Positions 35,284-45,183 of a stretch of DNA of 64,000 nt are shown piece by piece. The DNA is from Campylobacter gracilis. Its GTDB lineage: Bacteria > Campylobacterota > Campylobacteria > Campylobacterales > Campylobacteraceae. The position numbers and the translations under genes were made by a program. A model generated the notes under the pieces. That model saw only the letters and a list, made by a program, of their open reading frames with translations, was not told where the DNA came from and made no database searches. The DNA is taken from contig NZ_JAHAFS010000001.1 in NCBI RefSeq assembly GCF_018374135.1, forward strand, positions 124,001 to 188,000, given 5' to 3'. Position 1 is the stretch's first letter. Each line of letters begins with the position of its first letter.

Positions 35284-37890
35284 CTAGCCGAAATTTACGG
35301 GGTCCATATCGATCTCAACGGGCAGATGCTCAAGCGCGCGCGCGGCGTTAATCAGCGGCACGTGCGAGCTAGCGCGCAGCAGAATTTCAAAGCGAAATTT
35401 CGACGCAATATAGGCGATGCCCGCCTTGCCGTAGCCGATGATTTCAAAGCTCTCGCTCGCTTTCTCTTTCAAATACTGCGCGGAATTTTCGGTAAGATTT
35501 TCGGTTTCTAAATTTATAAAATTTTGCGCAGCGCCATTTCTTTCAGGCTTTAAATTTACGCTACCCGCATCCCAGTCGCAAGCTGAAATTTGTGCGGTAT
35601 TTTTTAAATCTGAAGCGTTTTTTTGGGAGCCTAAATTTACATCGCCCGTGCGCAAATCCGAGCTTTGAAATTTAGAATTTGATATTTCGCTGCTACCCCC
35701 CCCTGCGGCATTTTCTAAATTTAAAACATTTAAACTTGCTCGCTTCAAGCCTGTATCCAGCCCGTCATGCGATGCAAACGCGCTACTTCCCACCTGTTTG
35801 CGGCGCAAAAGATCAAGCGCCACGTTCATTATCTCGCCCGCCGTCTTTTCGTTTTTATGCGAGATCAGCACGCGCAAAAGCCGCATATAGGGCGGATAGA
35901 GCCCCTCGCGAAACTCAGCCTCGTCGCGCAAAAAATCATCGTAGTTTTCGATATAATCCCTAAAAAAGCCGCTCTGGCGCGTCTGTATGACGACCCTGCC
36001 CTGCCCCGAGCGACCCGCGCGGCCAGCCACCTGCATCGCAAGCGCCAGCGTCTTTTCACGCGCCCTAAAATCGGGATAGCTCAGATGTTCGTCGATCCCC
36101 ATTATCACCGCAAGATCCACGCCGTGGTAATCGTGCCCCTTACTAAGCATCTGCGTGCCTACCAAAATGTCGATTTTATGGGCGTTGAAGTTATTGAGTA
36201 GCGCCTCAAGCTTGCGCTGCGTGGTAATCTCGTCGCGATCAAATTTTGCGATGCGAGCGCTCGGGAAATGCGCCGCAAGCTGTGCCGCAAGCTCGCCCGT
36301 GCCGATCTTGCGCGCCTGCATCACTTCGCCGCCGCAGTTTTCGCAAGATGCCTTGTAAAACGTGCTAAAGCCGCAGTAATGGCACTTCAGTGCCGCGGCG
36401 TCCGCGTGGTAGCTCATCCCGACGGCGCAAAATGGGCAGCGCACGATCTGCCCGCAGTTTTCGCAAACCATATATTTGTAGTTCGCGCGCGTCGGCAAAA
36501 ACACGACAGCCTGCTTGCCGGCTTCGAGGCTACGCTCGATCTCGGTTAAAATTTTAGGGCTCAGCCCCGTCTCGCTCTCGTCGAAAATAAAGCGCTTGGC
36601 GCTGTTAAAATAGGTGCCGCGCAGGCGGAAGTGCGGCTGCTTCGCATAGGTGCTAAGTGCAGGCGTCGCAGAGCCCAAAACCACGCGGATGCCGAGCTTT
36701 TTGCCGACGAAAATCGCGGCGTCGCGGGCATTTAGGCGCGGCGCAGCAGCCGATTTATAGCTGTCGTCGTGCTCCTCGTCCACGACGATGAGACCCAGAT
36801 CGCTAAAGGGCAAAAACAGCGCCGAGCGGGCACCCGCGATGAGCCGGATCTCGCCTGCGTTAAATTTCGCTAAAATTTCGCGCTTTTTCTTGGGCGAAAT
36901 TTTGGAGTGCCAGACGCCGAGCCGTTCGCCGAAATAGCTCTGTAGCCGCTTCGTCATCTGCGGCGTGAGCGAAATCTCGGGCATCAAAAACAGCGCCTGC
37001 TTGCCCGCAGCGAGCGCCTGCGCGATCAGCGCGATATAAATTTCGCTCTTGCCGCTGCCCGTATCGCCGAAAATCAGCGACGTCTCATTGGCTTCGGCAA
37101 ATTTACGCGCTTGCTCCTGCGCGGGGGTGAGGTTTGGAATTTTACCTATTTGAAGCGGGGATAGCGGCGAAACGGGAGTTTGAACTGCGGCGGAATTTTG
37201 AATTGAGATAGAATTTTGCCCCTCGGCAAAATTCCGCTCTTGAATAGAATTCGGTGCAATGGTGGAATTTTGTTTGTGTGCAGAATCAGGTTCGGCAACA
37301 AAATTTATTGTAGTGGCGGAATTTTGTGCCAATATAGAATTTTGGATTGAGACGGAATTTTGCTCATCGACAAAGTCCCTCTCTTGGATAGAATTCTGAA
37401 CGGAGGTAGAATTTGACGCCAAATTTTGCGAGATAGAATTTGGTACCTGCTTTAAATTTTGCTTTTGCGAAAAATTCGGCATGGTAGCAGAATTTTGTGT
37501 GACGCCAAAATTCCCATCGAGCGCAAAATTTTGTTTATCAGCAAGAGTTTGCTCTGGGGCGCAATTCTGATTGGTAGCAAGATTCGCAAAATCTTGCGTC
37601 GTCTCGCTTGCAGGCTCAAAAATCCCGAATACAACGCCCTTTTCGCAGACATAGTAGTACGCGATAAAATTTGCAAGCGCGATTTGAAACGGAGTAAATT
37701 TAAGCTGCCAGATTTCAGCGATTGCTTTAGTTTTAAAGACAGGCTTTGAAACCTCGCGCAGGATCACGACGGATTTGACGCTCGATTTTACAGGTACGGA
37801 TACGATTTGATAAGCTGAGATTTTAAAATTTGAACTATAAGTAAGCGGCTTTAGGCCGGCACCCAAAACCGCAACTTCATAATAGAACAT
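35284..37890 (-). CDS. priA: Primosomal protein N' (PriA helicase) with two inserts
   Basis: 3'-5' helicase that reloads the replisome at collapsed forks. 868 residues, about 250 more than expected for a Campylobacter PriA. The N-terminal DNA-binding domain (1-93) is followed by an extra segment (94-245), then Walker A GDTGSGKS (275-282), DEEHD (371-375), zinc-binding cysteines in CENCG, CPFC, CHYC and CENCG (476-519), VGTQMLSKGHD and QVAGRAGR, all intact. A second extra segment (about 700-810) splits the C-terminal domain. It follows the pilin-like gene by 4 bases. Confidence 0.93.
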   Translation of the reverse strand: MFYYEVAVLGAGLKPLTYSSNFKISAYQIVSVPVKSSVKSVVILREVSKPVFKTKAIAEIWQLKFTPFQIALANFIAYYYVCEKGVVFGIFEPASETTQDFANLATNQNCAPEQTLADKQNFALDGNFGVTQNSATMPNFSQKQNLKQVPNSISQNLASNSTSVQNSIQERDFVDEQNSVSIQNSILAQNSATTINFVAEPDSAHKQNSTIAPNSIQERNFAEGQNSISIQNSAAVQTPVSPLSPLQIGKIPNLTPAQEQARKFAEANETSLIFGDTGSGKSEIYIALIAQALAAGKQALFLMPEISLTPQMTKRLQSYFGERLGVWHSKISPKKKREILAKFNAGEIRLIAGARSALFLPFSDLGLIVVDEEHDDSYKSAAAPRLNARDAAIFVGKKLGIRVVLGSATPALSTYAKQPHFRLRGTYFNSAKRFIFDESETGLSPKILTEIERSLEAGKQAVVFLPTRANYKYMVCENCGQIVRCPFCAVGMSYHADAAALKCHYCGFSTFYKASCENCGGEVMQARKIGTGELAAQLAAHFPSARIAKFDRDEITTQRKLEALLNNFNAHKIDILVGTQMLSKGHDYHGVDLAVIMGIDEHLSYPDFRAREKTLALAMQVAGRAGRSGQGRVVIQTRQSGFFRDYIENYDDFLRDEAEFREGLYPPYMRLLRVLISHKNEKTAGEIMNVALDLLRRKQVGSSAFASHDGLDTGLKRASLNVLNLENAAGGGSSEISNSKFQSSDLRTGDVNLGSQKNASDLKNTAQISACDWDAGSVNLKPERNGAAQNFINLETENLTENSAQYLKEKASESFEIIGYGKAGIAYIASKFRFEILLRASSHVPLINAARALEHLPVEIDMDPVNFG
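35461..35793 (-). repeat. Second in-frame insert in priA
   Basis: Encodes about residues 700-810. RAATTY words occur often but without one fixed spacing; residues are Asn, Ser, Leu and Lys-rich. It lies between the helicase core and the C-terminal strand region. Confidence 0.65.
37156..37611 (-). repeat. First in-frame insert in priA with exact 18-nt RAATTY grid
   Basis: Encodes residues 94-245. On the plus strand the words start at 37193, 37211, 37229, 37247, 37265, 37301, 37319, 37337, 37355, 37391 and 37409, an 18-base grid in which only 37283 and 37373 are degenerate. A second block (residues 97-151) continues the six-residue period after a phase break. Read as Gln-Asn-Ser and variants. 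Confidence 0.9.
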
Positions 37891-37894
37891 TTAG

Positions 37895-38374
37895 CTATTG
37901 AGCTATCTTTTGGCAAAGGTCATCTTGATGATTACAATCAAATGAACCAAGGTTTCTTCCCGCGGGTATGGCAGCAGAATTTTGAACGTATGTAAATTGA
38001 GTGCATGCTCTTCCTACACAAGCCCAATAACTAGTATTGGCTACACCCGCGCACCATCCATTAATTGTAACATTAGGAGAAGCGCCGCAACCGGTTTTTG
38101 GATAAATAGGGTTTTGTAGTATATTCTCGAAAAGTTTAGTAGTATCATCCGTAGCAGCTTCCAAATCCGGCCATGTAGTTACGCCCCTCATCATATTCTC
38201 ACTTCTTACAAGAGATATACCGCTCCTAATAGCAGCAACATCACCACGCATCTTAGCGATCGTAGCATCATCGCGCGTAGCGGCCAATCTAGGCACCGCG
38301 ATGCCTGCCAAAATACCTAAAACGACGATGACAAAAACAAGCTCGATCATCGTAAAAGCTTTTAAATTTTTCAT
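37895..38374 (-). CDS. Type IV pilin/pseudopilin-like protein
   Basis: 159 residues. The N-terminus MKNLKAFTMIELVFVIVVLG is a class III (prepilin peptidase) signal: short basic leader, cleavage before FTMIE, then a hydrophobic helix. The residue before the cleavage is Ala where Gly is usual. The C-terminal part has six cysteines (including WCAG, WACVG and CNHQDDLC) that may form disulfides. Campylobacter uses related proteins in its transformation/secretion machinery. Monocistronic promoter upstream; priA follows 4 bases downstream. Confidence 0.82.
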   Translation of the reverse strand: MKNLKAFTMIELVFVIVVLGILAGIAVPRLAATRDDATIAKMRGDVAAIRSGISLVRSENMMRGVTTWPDLEAATDDTTKLFENILQNPIYPKTGCGASPNVTINGWCAGVANTSYWACVGRACTQFTYVQNSAAIPAGRNLGSFDCNHQDDLCQKIAQ

Positions 38375-38402
38375 GTTAAATCCTTTGATTTAAAGTGGAA
38401 TG

Positions 38403-38408
38403 ATTATA
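38403..38408 (-). promoter_or_regulatory. -10 promoter of the pilin-like gene
   Basis: GCTATAAT on the minus strand, about 30 bases upstream of the ATG, in an AT-rich leader. Confidence 0.5.
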
Positions 38409-38456
38409 GCCAAATTTAAATAAAATTAATTTTAGTTAAAGAAAAAATCCTGCATT

Positions 38457-39443
38457 TTAAATGGAATTTTGTGAAATTTCATTAAATTCTGCGATTTTTT
38501 GTCCGAATTTTACGGACGTATCGGTCGGCGTTTCAAATTTCAAAAACTCGCTTTGCGCTACGAGTACGATCGTTGAGCCAAGCTCAAAATTTCCCAAATG
38601 ATCGCCCTTTTTAAAGTTTAAATTTTCATACTCGTAAAGCGCCTCAGATCTACTTGCGCATGCATTCGTCTGTATTCGCGCATCGAAATCAAATCTCATC
38701 TTACCAACGTTTAAAGCACCCACGAAAACCATCCACAAAATCCCGCCGTTTCGCATTTTGCACTTCAAAATCACGCGCTCGTTTTTAGCGTAGAGGTTTG
38801 GAATTTTAAGTAAAAATTTCTTCGCCACGCTGTAAAGATCCGCAGGGATGTAAAGCGCCTGCAGCACGCTCAGGTCGCACGGCGCGTGATAATGATGATA
38901 ATCGCGCGGGCTTAGATAGATGTTTGCGTAGCTTAAATTTACGTCGCCTTGGACGCCGATTGCGCTCGTTTCGCGGCTCGCACCGCTTTCATCGCTATAA
39001 ATTTCAGCTCGCACGCCGCTTGCGGAATAATTTGCGCCGCTTTCACCGTCCATGATTTTTGCTTGCGCGGCATCTGCGGCGTCATCTAAATTTTTAACCG
39101 ATCCGCCGCTTTCGCTTGCCGTAAACGTGCACCCCAGCAGCTCGCTAAGGCTATATTCGCAGCCTTTTACGCTAAAAGCTTGCAGATCGGCGCAGCATCC
39201 GCTCTCAAAGATCACGCCGTCGCTAGGGCTTATAAAAGCCGTCTCGTCTGCCGCTATCTCGCGCGGACGCAGCAAGCGGCGGGTAAAAAGCGCGTTTAGG
39301 CTCGCGTAGCTTTGCGGCAGATCAAATTCGCTCATATCGATTTTGAAAAATTCCACATATTTGCGGTTGATAAAATTTTGTATAAATTTAGGGAATTTCA
39401 CCGCGGCGATAACCCCGAAAATCCTCGAAATAAAACTTCTCAT
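38457..39443 (-). CDS. psd: Phosphatidylserine decarboxylase with 60-residue insert
   Basis: Converts phosphatidylserine to phosphatidylethanolamine at the inner membrane. 328 residues, about 60 over the short bacterial form. The self-cleavage LGS (288-290), which makes the pyruvoyl group, is present, as are SPSDGVI and YLSPRDYHHYHAP. Residues about 107-166 are an extra Ser/Gly/Ala-rich stretch in which an 18-residue unit (AKIMDGESGA, AEIYSDESGA) is duplicated. It starts immediately after the metallophosphoesterase stop. Confidence 0.92.
   Translation of the reverse strand: MRSFISRIFGVIAAVKFPKFIQNFINRKYVEFFKIDMSEFDLPQSYASLNALFTRRLLRPREIAADETAFISPSDGVIFESGCCADLQAFSVKGCEYSLSELLGCTFTASESGGSVKNLDDAADAAQAKIMDGESGANYSASGVRAEIYSDESGASRETSAIGVQGDVNLSYANIYLSPRDYHHYHAPCDLSVLQALYIPADLYSVAKKFLLKIPNLYAKNERVILKCKMRNGGILWMVFVGALNVGKMRFDFDARIQTNACASRSEALYEYENLNFKKGDHLGNFELGSTIVLVAQSEFLKFETPTDTSVKFGQKIAEFNEISQNSI
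38946..39125 (-). repeat. In-frame insert in psd
   Basis: Encodes about residues 107-166; two imperfect 54-base units are visible. RAATTY words are fewer than in the other inserts. Confidence 0.6.
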
Positions 39444-40571
39444 CTATGCCTTTCTAAGCTTAAGCAGCGCGATCTCGGCATCGGCAAAGACCCTTATCGG
39501 CGGGCCCCAAAACCCCACGCCGCTGCTTACGTAAATTTGCTTCAGCCCGTCGTTATACAGCCCGTAAAGATACTTCTGGCTAAGCAGCACCAAAAGCGTC
39601 CACGGAAAAATTTGCCCCGCGTGAGTGTGTCCGCAAATACACAGATCGACCTCGTCGCGCACGAAATCCACGACGTATTTTGGCTGATGCGCGAGTAAAA
39701 TTTTTGGTTTATCGGGGTCTGCCTGCGCTAGCGCGGCGCCGAGATCTGGCTGCATGTATCCGAAGCGAAAACCGCTAAGATCGTGCACGCCCATTAAATT
39801 TAGCCCCTCAAATTCCACGCTTTCGTTTTGCAGCACCCGCACGCCCGCTTTTTGCATCGCCGCGATAAGTCCGCTTGCGTCGCCGCGGTAATACTCGTGG
39901 TTGCCCGTGACGAAAAAGATAGGTTTTTTGATCGCCTCAAGAGGCTGTAAAATATCCCCGAGCTCATCCGAGCGCAGATCAAACATATCGCCCACGATCA
40001 GCAGCGCATCGTAATTTAGCGAGTTTATCTGCACTACGACGCCTTGCAAAAATTCCTTTTTCAAAAACTCGCCCAGATGCACGTCTGAGATGACGGCAAA
40101 GTTTAGCTCGCGAGCTAAGTTTTTGATTTTTATTTCGCGCTCGGTGATTTTTGGAATTTTTAGCGCATTATAAAGCCCTTTAAAAATATAGCTAAACGCC
40201 ATTATTACGAAGGTTACATCTATAAAGGTTTTTAAAAATTTCCGCCTGTTTTGGCTAAATTTAACCACATGCGCGGCGGCGCTTAGCACGTCGTAAGCAA
40301 GGCAGATAAAAAAGAGCGAAAAGGACGCTGCCATGCAAAATACGCAAGCTTTATAGAGCAGCTCGTTTTTAAAGCTTCCATTAAGCCCAAAACCTACAAA
40401 AAATATCGCATCTGAAATCGCCAAAGCTACGCAAAGCAAGCTCAAGGCAGGGCGAAACGTAGCGAAGCCTTTATATGGCGTAAAGCGCGCGCTGATCGAT
40501 CTGTAGACGTAAAGATTAAAAAACAGAAATAAAACCGTGCCGACGATCGGAAAAATATAGGCGCTTTTCAA
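39444..40571 (-). CDS. Membrane-associated metallophosphoesterase (YaeI-like)
   Basis: 375 residues. Several N-terminal hydrophobic helices (to about residue 140) precede a calcineurin-type phosphoesterase domain: ISDVHLG, GDMFDL, GNHEYYRGD and GHTHAGQIFPW carry the metal ligands. Relatives include UDP-diacylglucosamine and other lipid-linked phosphohydrolases; the substrate here is unknown. Between the Crp-like regulator (3-base gap) and psd (no gap), which suggests a lipid role. Confidence 0.87.
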   Translation of the reverse strand: MKSAYIFPIVGTVLFLFFNLYVYRSISARFTPYKGFATFRPALSLLCVALAISDAIFFVGFGLNGSFKNELLYKACVFCMAASFSLFFICLAYDVLSAAAHVVKFSQNRRKFLKTFIDVTFVIMAFSYIFKGLYNALKIPKITEREIKIKNLARELNFAVISDVHLGEFLKKEFLQGVVVQINSLNYDALLIVGDMFDLRSDELGDILQPLEAIKKPIFFVTGNHEYYRGDASGLIAAMQKAGVRVLQNESVEFEGLNLMGVHDLSGFRFGYMQPDLGAALAQADPDKPKILLAHQPKYVVDFVRDEVDLCICGHTHAGQIFPWTLLVLLSQKYLYGLYNDGLKQIYVSSGVGFWGPPIRVFADAEIALLKLRKA

Positions 40572-40574
40572 ACT

Positions 40575-41213
40575 CTAGCCTTGGATATACTCGTCCAGCT
40601 TATCTTTATCAAAGCCCGTGATTTCTTGTTTATCGTCTAAAATTAGCGCACCGCTCTTTTTAAATTTAGTGATGGTGCGCGAAAATGTCTCGGGGGTAAC
40701 ATTTAGAATTTTGGCTATTCTGGTGTATTTCGTGCTCATAAAAATATCAAAATTCTCGCTGATAAACTTAGCGATCTTGCCGTCGCAGCTAAGCACGACT
40801 TGATTATCAAAGATCGCATTTAGCGCGCGGATCTTCTCAGACATCGATTTTAAAAGCTCCAGGCAAATTTTAGGATCGCTCATAAACTCGTTTTTAAATT
40901 TTTCATAATCGATCTTTAGCACCTCGCCGTTTGTCGAAAACACGCCGCTTGCAGGATAGCTCGTCTCTTCGAAATTTACCATCTCGGCAACGAGCGAGAT
41001 AGGGCGGATCTCGCGCATATGGATCTCACGCCCCTTTGCGGAGGTTTTATAGATTTTTAAAATTCCTTTTAGCAGGATTAATAGATACTGCGAGCGCTCG
41101 CCCTCGAAAAATAAAATTTCGCCCTTTTTGTAACTTTTATGGATGCTAATCTGCTCTAAACGATCGATTTGCGCTGCGCTTAGAGCTTTAAAATAAGGGA
41201 TTTTCTCAAGCAT
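40575..41213 (-). CDS. Crp/Fnr-family transcription regulator
   Basis: 212 residues: an N-terminal cyclic-nucleotide-like beta-barrel (about 15-110) and a C-terminal winged helix with RIAKILNVTPETFSRTITKFKKSG as recognition region. The N-terminal cysteine cluster of Fnr is absent, so it does not sense oxygen by Fe-S in the Fnr manner; the ligand is unknown. It lies in the mscL-crp-phosphoesterase-psd run. A candidate Crp-type site is found upstream of frdCAB. Confidence 0.87.
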   Translation of the reverse strand: MLEKIPYFKALSAAQIDRLEQISIHKSYKKGEILFFEGERSQYLLILLKGILKIYKTSAKGREIHMREIRPISLVAEMVNFEETSYPASGVFSTNGEVLKIDYEKFKNEFMSDPKICLELLKSMSEKIRALNAIFDNQVVLSCDGKIAKFISENFDIFMSTKYTRIAKILNVTPETFSRTITKFKKSGALILDDKQEITGFDKDKLDEYIQG

Positions 41214-41222
41214 CTCCGTAAC

Positions 41223-41624
41223 CTATTTTTTAAGCAAGTCTCTTATCTCGGTAAGAAGTTTAATCTCTTCGCTAGGCTCGGCAGGTGCGGCAGGTTCCAG
41301 CGCAGGAGCAGGCTTTTTAAGCTTATTGATCGCCTTGATCGCGCAGAATATACAAAACGCGATGATGATAAAATCGACCGTTACCTGGATAAACGAGCCG
41401 TAGTTTATCGTAACAGCCGGGGTCTGCCCCACCGCTTCTTTTAGCACGATCTTAAGATCGGTAAAATTCATGCCTCCCGTAAGAAGTCCTAAAACCGGCA
41501 TCATGATGTCGCTTACGAGCGAGGTTACGATCTTGCCGAAAGCTCCGCCGATTACGACGCCCACCGCCATATCGATGACGTTTCCTTTCATCGCAAATTC
41601 TTTGAATTCCTGAATGAAACTCAT
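41223..41624 (-). CDS. mscL: Large-conductance mechanosensitive channel
   Basis: 133 residues. Opens under membrane tension to release solutes on osmotic downshock. The N-terminal [20 protein letters not shown] and GGAFGKIV of the first helix, a periplasmic loop, a second helix ([15 protein letters not shown]) and the charged C-terminal helix are all as in the family. ATG after AAGGAGA. First gene of its run. Confidence 0.95.
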   Translation of the reverse strand: MSFIQEFKEFAMKGNVIDMAVGVVIGGAFGKIVTSLVSDIMMPVLGLLTGGMNFTDLKIVLKEAVGQTPAVTINYGSFIQVTVDFIIIAFCIFCAIKAINKLKKPAPALEPAAPAEPSEEIKLLTEIRDLLKK

Positions 41625-41700
41625 ATTGTCTCCTTAAATAAAATGCGCCGATATTAGCCTATTTTTGCTTTGTTTTTGCTTTTTATTAGGAAGTAAAAAG

Positions 41701-41706
41701 TATAAT
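41701..41706 (+). promoter_or_regulatory. -10 promoter of gltX
   Basis: TATAAT 32 bases before the TTG start of gltX, in AT-rich sequence. Confidence 0.5.
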
Positions 41707-41738
41707 CCCAGCTTAAATTTAAACCCAAAGGACCTAAA

Positions 41739-43055
41739 TTGTATCGCTTCGCTCCGTCGCCCACCGGCGATATGCATATCGGAAATTTACGCGCGGCTAT
41801 TTTTAACTACATCTGCTCGCTGCAGGATAAAAGCGGCTTCATTTTACGCATCGAGGATACCGACACTGCGCGCAATATCGAAGGCAAAGATCAAGAGATC
41901 ATCGAAATTTTAAAGCGCTTTGGCATCTCGTGGCAGAGCCTGTATTATCAAAGCAAAAATTTAAAATTCCACCGCCAATTCGCTGCCAAGCTACTCTCTG
42001 AGAAAAAAGCGTTTTGCTGTTTTTGCAGCGAGGAGGAGCTTGAGGCGAAAAAGCAAGCCGCTAAGGACGCAGGCGAGGCGTACCGCTACGATGGGCACTG
42101 CGAGCATTTAAGCGACGAAGAGGTTCTAAACTGCGGCAAGCCCTTTACTATCCGCCTTAAAAAACCTGATCACGTGCTGGAATTTACCGACGCGATCAAG
42201 GGTCGTATTGCATTTGAGCCGCAGAACATCGACAGCTTCGTCATCATGCGCGCGGACAAGACACCGACTTATAACTTCGCCTGCGCCTGCGACGATATGA
42301 TGCAGGGCGTGAGCTTCGTAATCCGCGGCGAGGATCACGTCTCAAACACCCCGAAGCAAAACTGGATTCGCCAAAGCCTCGGCTACGACGGCGAGATCAA
42401 ATACGCGCACCTGCCGATCATATTAAATTCCGAAGGCAAAAAGATGAGCAAGCGCGAGGATAGCTCCTCGGTAAAATGGCTGCTTCAAAGCGGCTACCTG
42501 CCCGAGGCGATCGCGAATTATCTGATCCTGCTGGGCAACAAAACGCCGCGAGAAGTCTTTAGCATGGATGAGGCGGTGGAGTTTTTCGATATCGCTAAAA
42601 TTTCAAAAAGCCCGGCGAAATTTGACGAGGACAAACTCGCCTTTATAAACCGCGAGCATATCAAAAGAGCGAGCGAGCAGCGCCTGGCTGAGCTTTTTGA
42701 GCTTGAGCCAAAATTTGCGCCTTTGATAAAATTTTACACTCAAGAAGCGAGCCTGATCCCACGTATCAAAGAAAAGATCGCAGCGATCTACGGCGCGAAA
42801 GATATCCCGCAGGAGTGGGCGGCGCAGGCGCAGGCGCTGCGAGAGGCGATCTTAAATTTATTAAGCTCAAACGGCGGTCCAATGGAATTTAATGATTTCA
42901 AAGCGGCACTTTCGCAAGCTACAAATTTAAAGGGCAAGAGCCTGTTTATGCCGCTTAGGTTTTTACTGACCGGCGTGCCTCACGGTCCGGAGCTTAGCGA
43001 GCTGTATCCGCTGATCCGCGCTGATTTAAAGGAGATACTTGATGCTACTAAATAG
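41739..43055 (+). CDS. gltX: Glutamyl-tRNA synthetase
   Basis: Charges tRNA with glutamate. 438 residues with the class I signatures [13 protein letters not shown] (HIGH-type) at the N-terminus and KKMSKRED (KMSKS-type) near residue 238. Cys residues in CCFCS near residue 95 are typical of the zinc-binding form. Start is TTG after AAAGGACCTAAA. Campylobacterota often carry two gltX genes; which paralogue this is cannot be told here. The 3' end overlaps the next gene by 14 bases. Confidence 0.94.
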   Translation: MYRFAPSPTGDMHIGNLRAAIFNYICSLQDKSGFILRIEDTDTARNIEGKDQEIIEILKRFGISWQSLYYQSKNLKFHRQFAAKLLSEKKAFCCFCSEEELEAKKQAAKDAGEAYRYDGHCEHLSDEEVLNCGKPFTIRLKKPDHVLEFTDAIKGRIAFEPQNIDSFVIMRADKTPTYNFACACDDMMQGVSFVIRGEDHVSNTPKQNWIRQSLGYDGEIKYAHLPIILNSEGKKMSKREDSSSVKWLLQSGYLPEAIANYLILLGNKTPREVFSMDEAVEFFDIAKISKSPAKFDEDKLAFINREHIKRASEQRLAELFELEPKFAPLIKFYTQEASLIPRIKEKIAAIYGAKDIPQEWAAQAQALREAILNLLSSNGGPMEFNDFKAALSQATNLKGKSLFMPLRFLLTGVPHGPELSELYPLIRADLKEILDATK

Positions 43056-43338
43056 CGTATTTTACGGCATTTTAGTGAGTATTCACTACGTGATTCAAGC
43101 TTATATGATGCTAATTTTCGTCGCCTGCGTTTTGAGTTTCATCCGCCCAAATCCGTTCGGTAAATTTTATAAAATCGTCCGCGCGATCTCTGCGCTTACT
43201 GAGCCTGCTTTTGCGCTGGTGCGCCGCTATCTGCCTACGACTTTCGGCGGCTTTGATCTTTCGCCGTTAGTGATTTTATTTGTTTTAATGTTTTTTGATA
43301 ATATGATAATTTATATTCTAAATAGGAGCGTTCTTTGA
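43042..43338 (+). CDS. YggT-family membrane protein
   Basis: 98 residues from the ATG at 43042, which has AAAGGAG at the right distance. Two or three hydrophobic segments with [28 protein letters not shown] in the middle, the YggT signature. YggT proteins are linked to turgor and division-site membrane functions, poorly defined. Overlaps gltX and the following transglycosylase gene (4 bases), so the three are coupled. Confidence 0.85.
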   Translation: MLLNSVFYGILVSIHYVIQAYMMLIFVACVLSFIRPNPFGKFYKIVRAISALTEPAFALVRRYLPTTFGGFDLSPLVILFVLMFFDNMIIYILNRSVL

Positions 43339-44999
43339 GAGCCATCTGTAAATTTTGCCTTATTTTAACTTTACTGTGCGCCGCAAGTATCGGTAAAATT
43401 TTAAGCTACGAACAGATCAAAGACGAGCCCAAATCCCTAGCCAAGGACTATTACATCTATCGCCTAATAGATGAGACAAAATACAACAAAGCGGAGATTA
43501 GAACTTTAAAACAGAGCATCTTTCGCTACAAGGGCAAACTAAAAGAGAAGCTAGATAGAATTTTCGGCGTCGCCAAAGCTCCTAAGCGTCCGGATCGCTG
43601 CGCAGGAGTAACGGCGGCAAATATTTTAGATGCAAATTTAACCTGCAAAAAGGCGCGCTCCTATCCAAATTTTATCGCCAAGCTAAGCCCGTCGGTGCGC
43701 GAGACGCTCGCTTCGCAGCTTGAAAAGTACCAAGACGCGGCAAGTAGAAACGCCGTAAATTTACTGCGCGGATTTAACGACGAAAATCCGAGCGAGTATT
43801 TTATGCAGAGCCGCAATGCGCAAAACTACTTTTTATATTACGACTACTTAAAAGGTGCGGGCAAGGACGCTCTGATAGACATCGACGCCGACGCAGCCTT
43901 CGTAAGCGAACTGGCTTCACAAAAAGGCTTCAAAGCGGTTCTTAACGACGCGCTAATCAACCGCAAATACCCGCACTTGCGCCGCTCGCTTACGGGCGTC
44001 GATCCACTAGCCGTGGAGAAGGACGTAGCGTTTATGCTGGGCGTAAATGCCGTCATGCAGGGCGATGAAGGGGCTGCGCTTGCGTTTTTTAGCCGCGCGG
44101 CTACGAGCTTTGAGAAACCTCACGATGTGCACAATGCGAAATTTTGGATCTACCTGCTAAATGGAGATCAAAATGTCTTGCGCCAGCTTGCTAGCAGCGA
44201 ATACTACAGCCTCTACGCGCTTTATGCCAAGGAGGTCTTAGGAGATAGGAATTTAAACATCATCATCCCAAATCCCGCTAAAAATTCCATCGAGGGCTAC
44301 GATATCACCGATCCTTTCGCTTGGGTTCGCACGAAAAATAGCGCTGATCGGATGTCACGCCCGCAGCTTTTGGAATTTGCCAAAAAATTCGACACCAAGC
44401 AAAGCATCGGCGAGTACTCATACATTATGAATAAAGCAAGCGGCGGCAAGGATAACTTCTATCCAACGCCGTTTATGGAATACATCGGCGATGGCGACAA
44501 CCGCCGCAAGGCGCTAATTTTGGCGCTCGCCCGCCAAGAAAGCCGCTTCGTGCCCGCATCGGTTTCTACCTCGTATGCGCTTGGAATGATGCAGTTTATG
44601 CCGTTTTTGGCTAACGAGATCGGCAAAAAGCAACTCAAAATCGACGGCTTCGATCAAGACGATATGTTCCGTCCGGAGGTCGCCTACCGCTTCGCTAACA
44701 TCCACATCGACTGGTTAGAGCGTAAAATTTACAGCCCGGTTTTCATCGCATACGCTTACAACGGCGGGCTCGGGCTCGTCAAAAAGATGCTTCAACGCGG
44801 CGATATGTTTAATAAAGGCAAATTTGAGCCGTGGCTTAGCATGGAGCTCGTGCCGTATGCCGAGAGTAGGGACTACGGTAAAAAGGTGCTCGCAAATTTT
44901 ATCATCTACTCGCAGATCCTCGATCCGCGCGCGAAAGTCTCGGTGCAACAGGAGCTGCAAGATCTGCTGATACCGAGTAGAAGCTATAGCTTCCGCTAA
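43335..44999 (+). CDS. slt: Soluble lytic transglycosylase
   Basis: Cleaves peptidoglycan strands in the periplasm. 554 residues: signal peptide (about 1-23), a long helical region, then the SLT domain from about residue 390 with the catalytic Glu in ARQESRF, followed by ALGMMQFMP and AYNGGLG. The length matches Slt70-like enzymes. Start is TTG overlapping the yggT stop. Confidence 0.92.
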   Translation: MRAICKFCLILTLLCAASIGKILSYEQIKDEPKSLAKDYYIYRLIDETKYNKAEIRTLKQSIFRYKGKLKEKLDRIFGVAKAPKRPDRCAGVTAANILDANLTCKKARSYPNFIAKLSPSVRETLASQLEKYQDAASRNAVNLLRGFNDENPSEYFMQSRNAQNYFLYYDYLKGAGKDALIDIDADAAFVSELASQKGFKAVLNDALINRKYPHLRRSLTGVDPLAVEKDVAFMLGVNAVMQGDEGAALAFFSRAATSFEKPHDVHNAKFWIYLLNGDQNVLRQLASSEYYSLYALYAKEVLGDRNLNIIIPNPAKNSIEGYDITDPFAWVRTKNSADRMSRPQLLEFAKKFDTKQSIGEYSYIMNKASGGKDNFYPTPFMEYIGDGDNRRKALILALARQESRFVPASVSTSYALGMMQFMPFLANEIGKKQLKIDGFDQDDMFRPEVAYRFANIHIDWLERKIYSPVFIAYAYNGGLGLVKKMLQRGDMFNKGKFEPWLSMELVPYAESRDYGKKVLANFIIYSQILDPRAKVSVQQELQDLLIPSRSYSFR

Positions 45000-45183
45000 G
45001 CCGGCAGCGGGCTTGGGGGATGATTTTAAGAGGCAGCGAGCGAAGAATTTTAAAAGCCGTCGCTTCAACAAAAGCGCAAAATTTGCCTGCCAAGAGCTTG
45101 AACGAGCAGATCAAAACGGCGAAATTTCATCTCTTAACGCCAAATAACGGCTATTTCCCGCTTTACACGAAAGGTAACGCACC

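Noticed and set aside
44998..45014. Possible terminator right after slt (AAGCC...GGGCTT)
   Set aside because: Stem is short and imperfect with no T-run.
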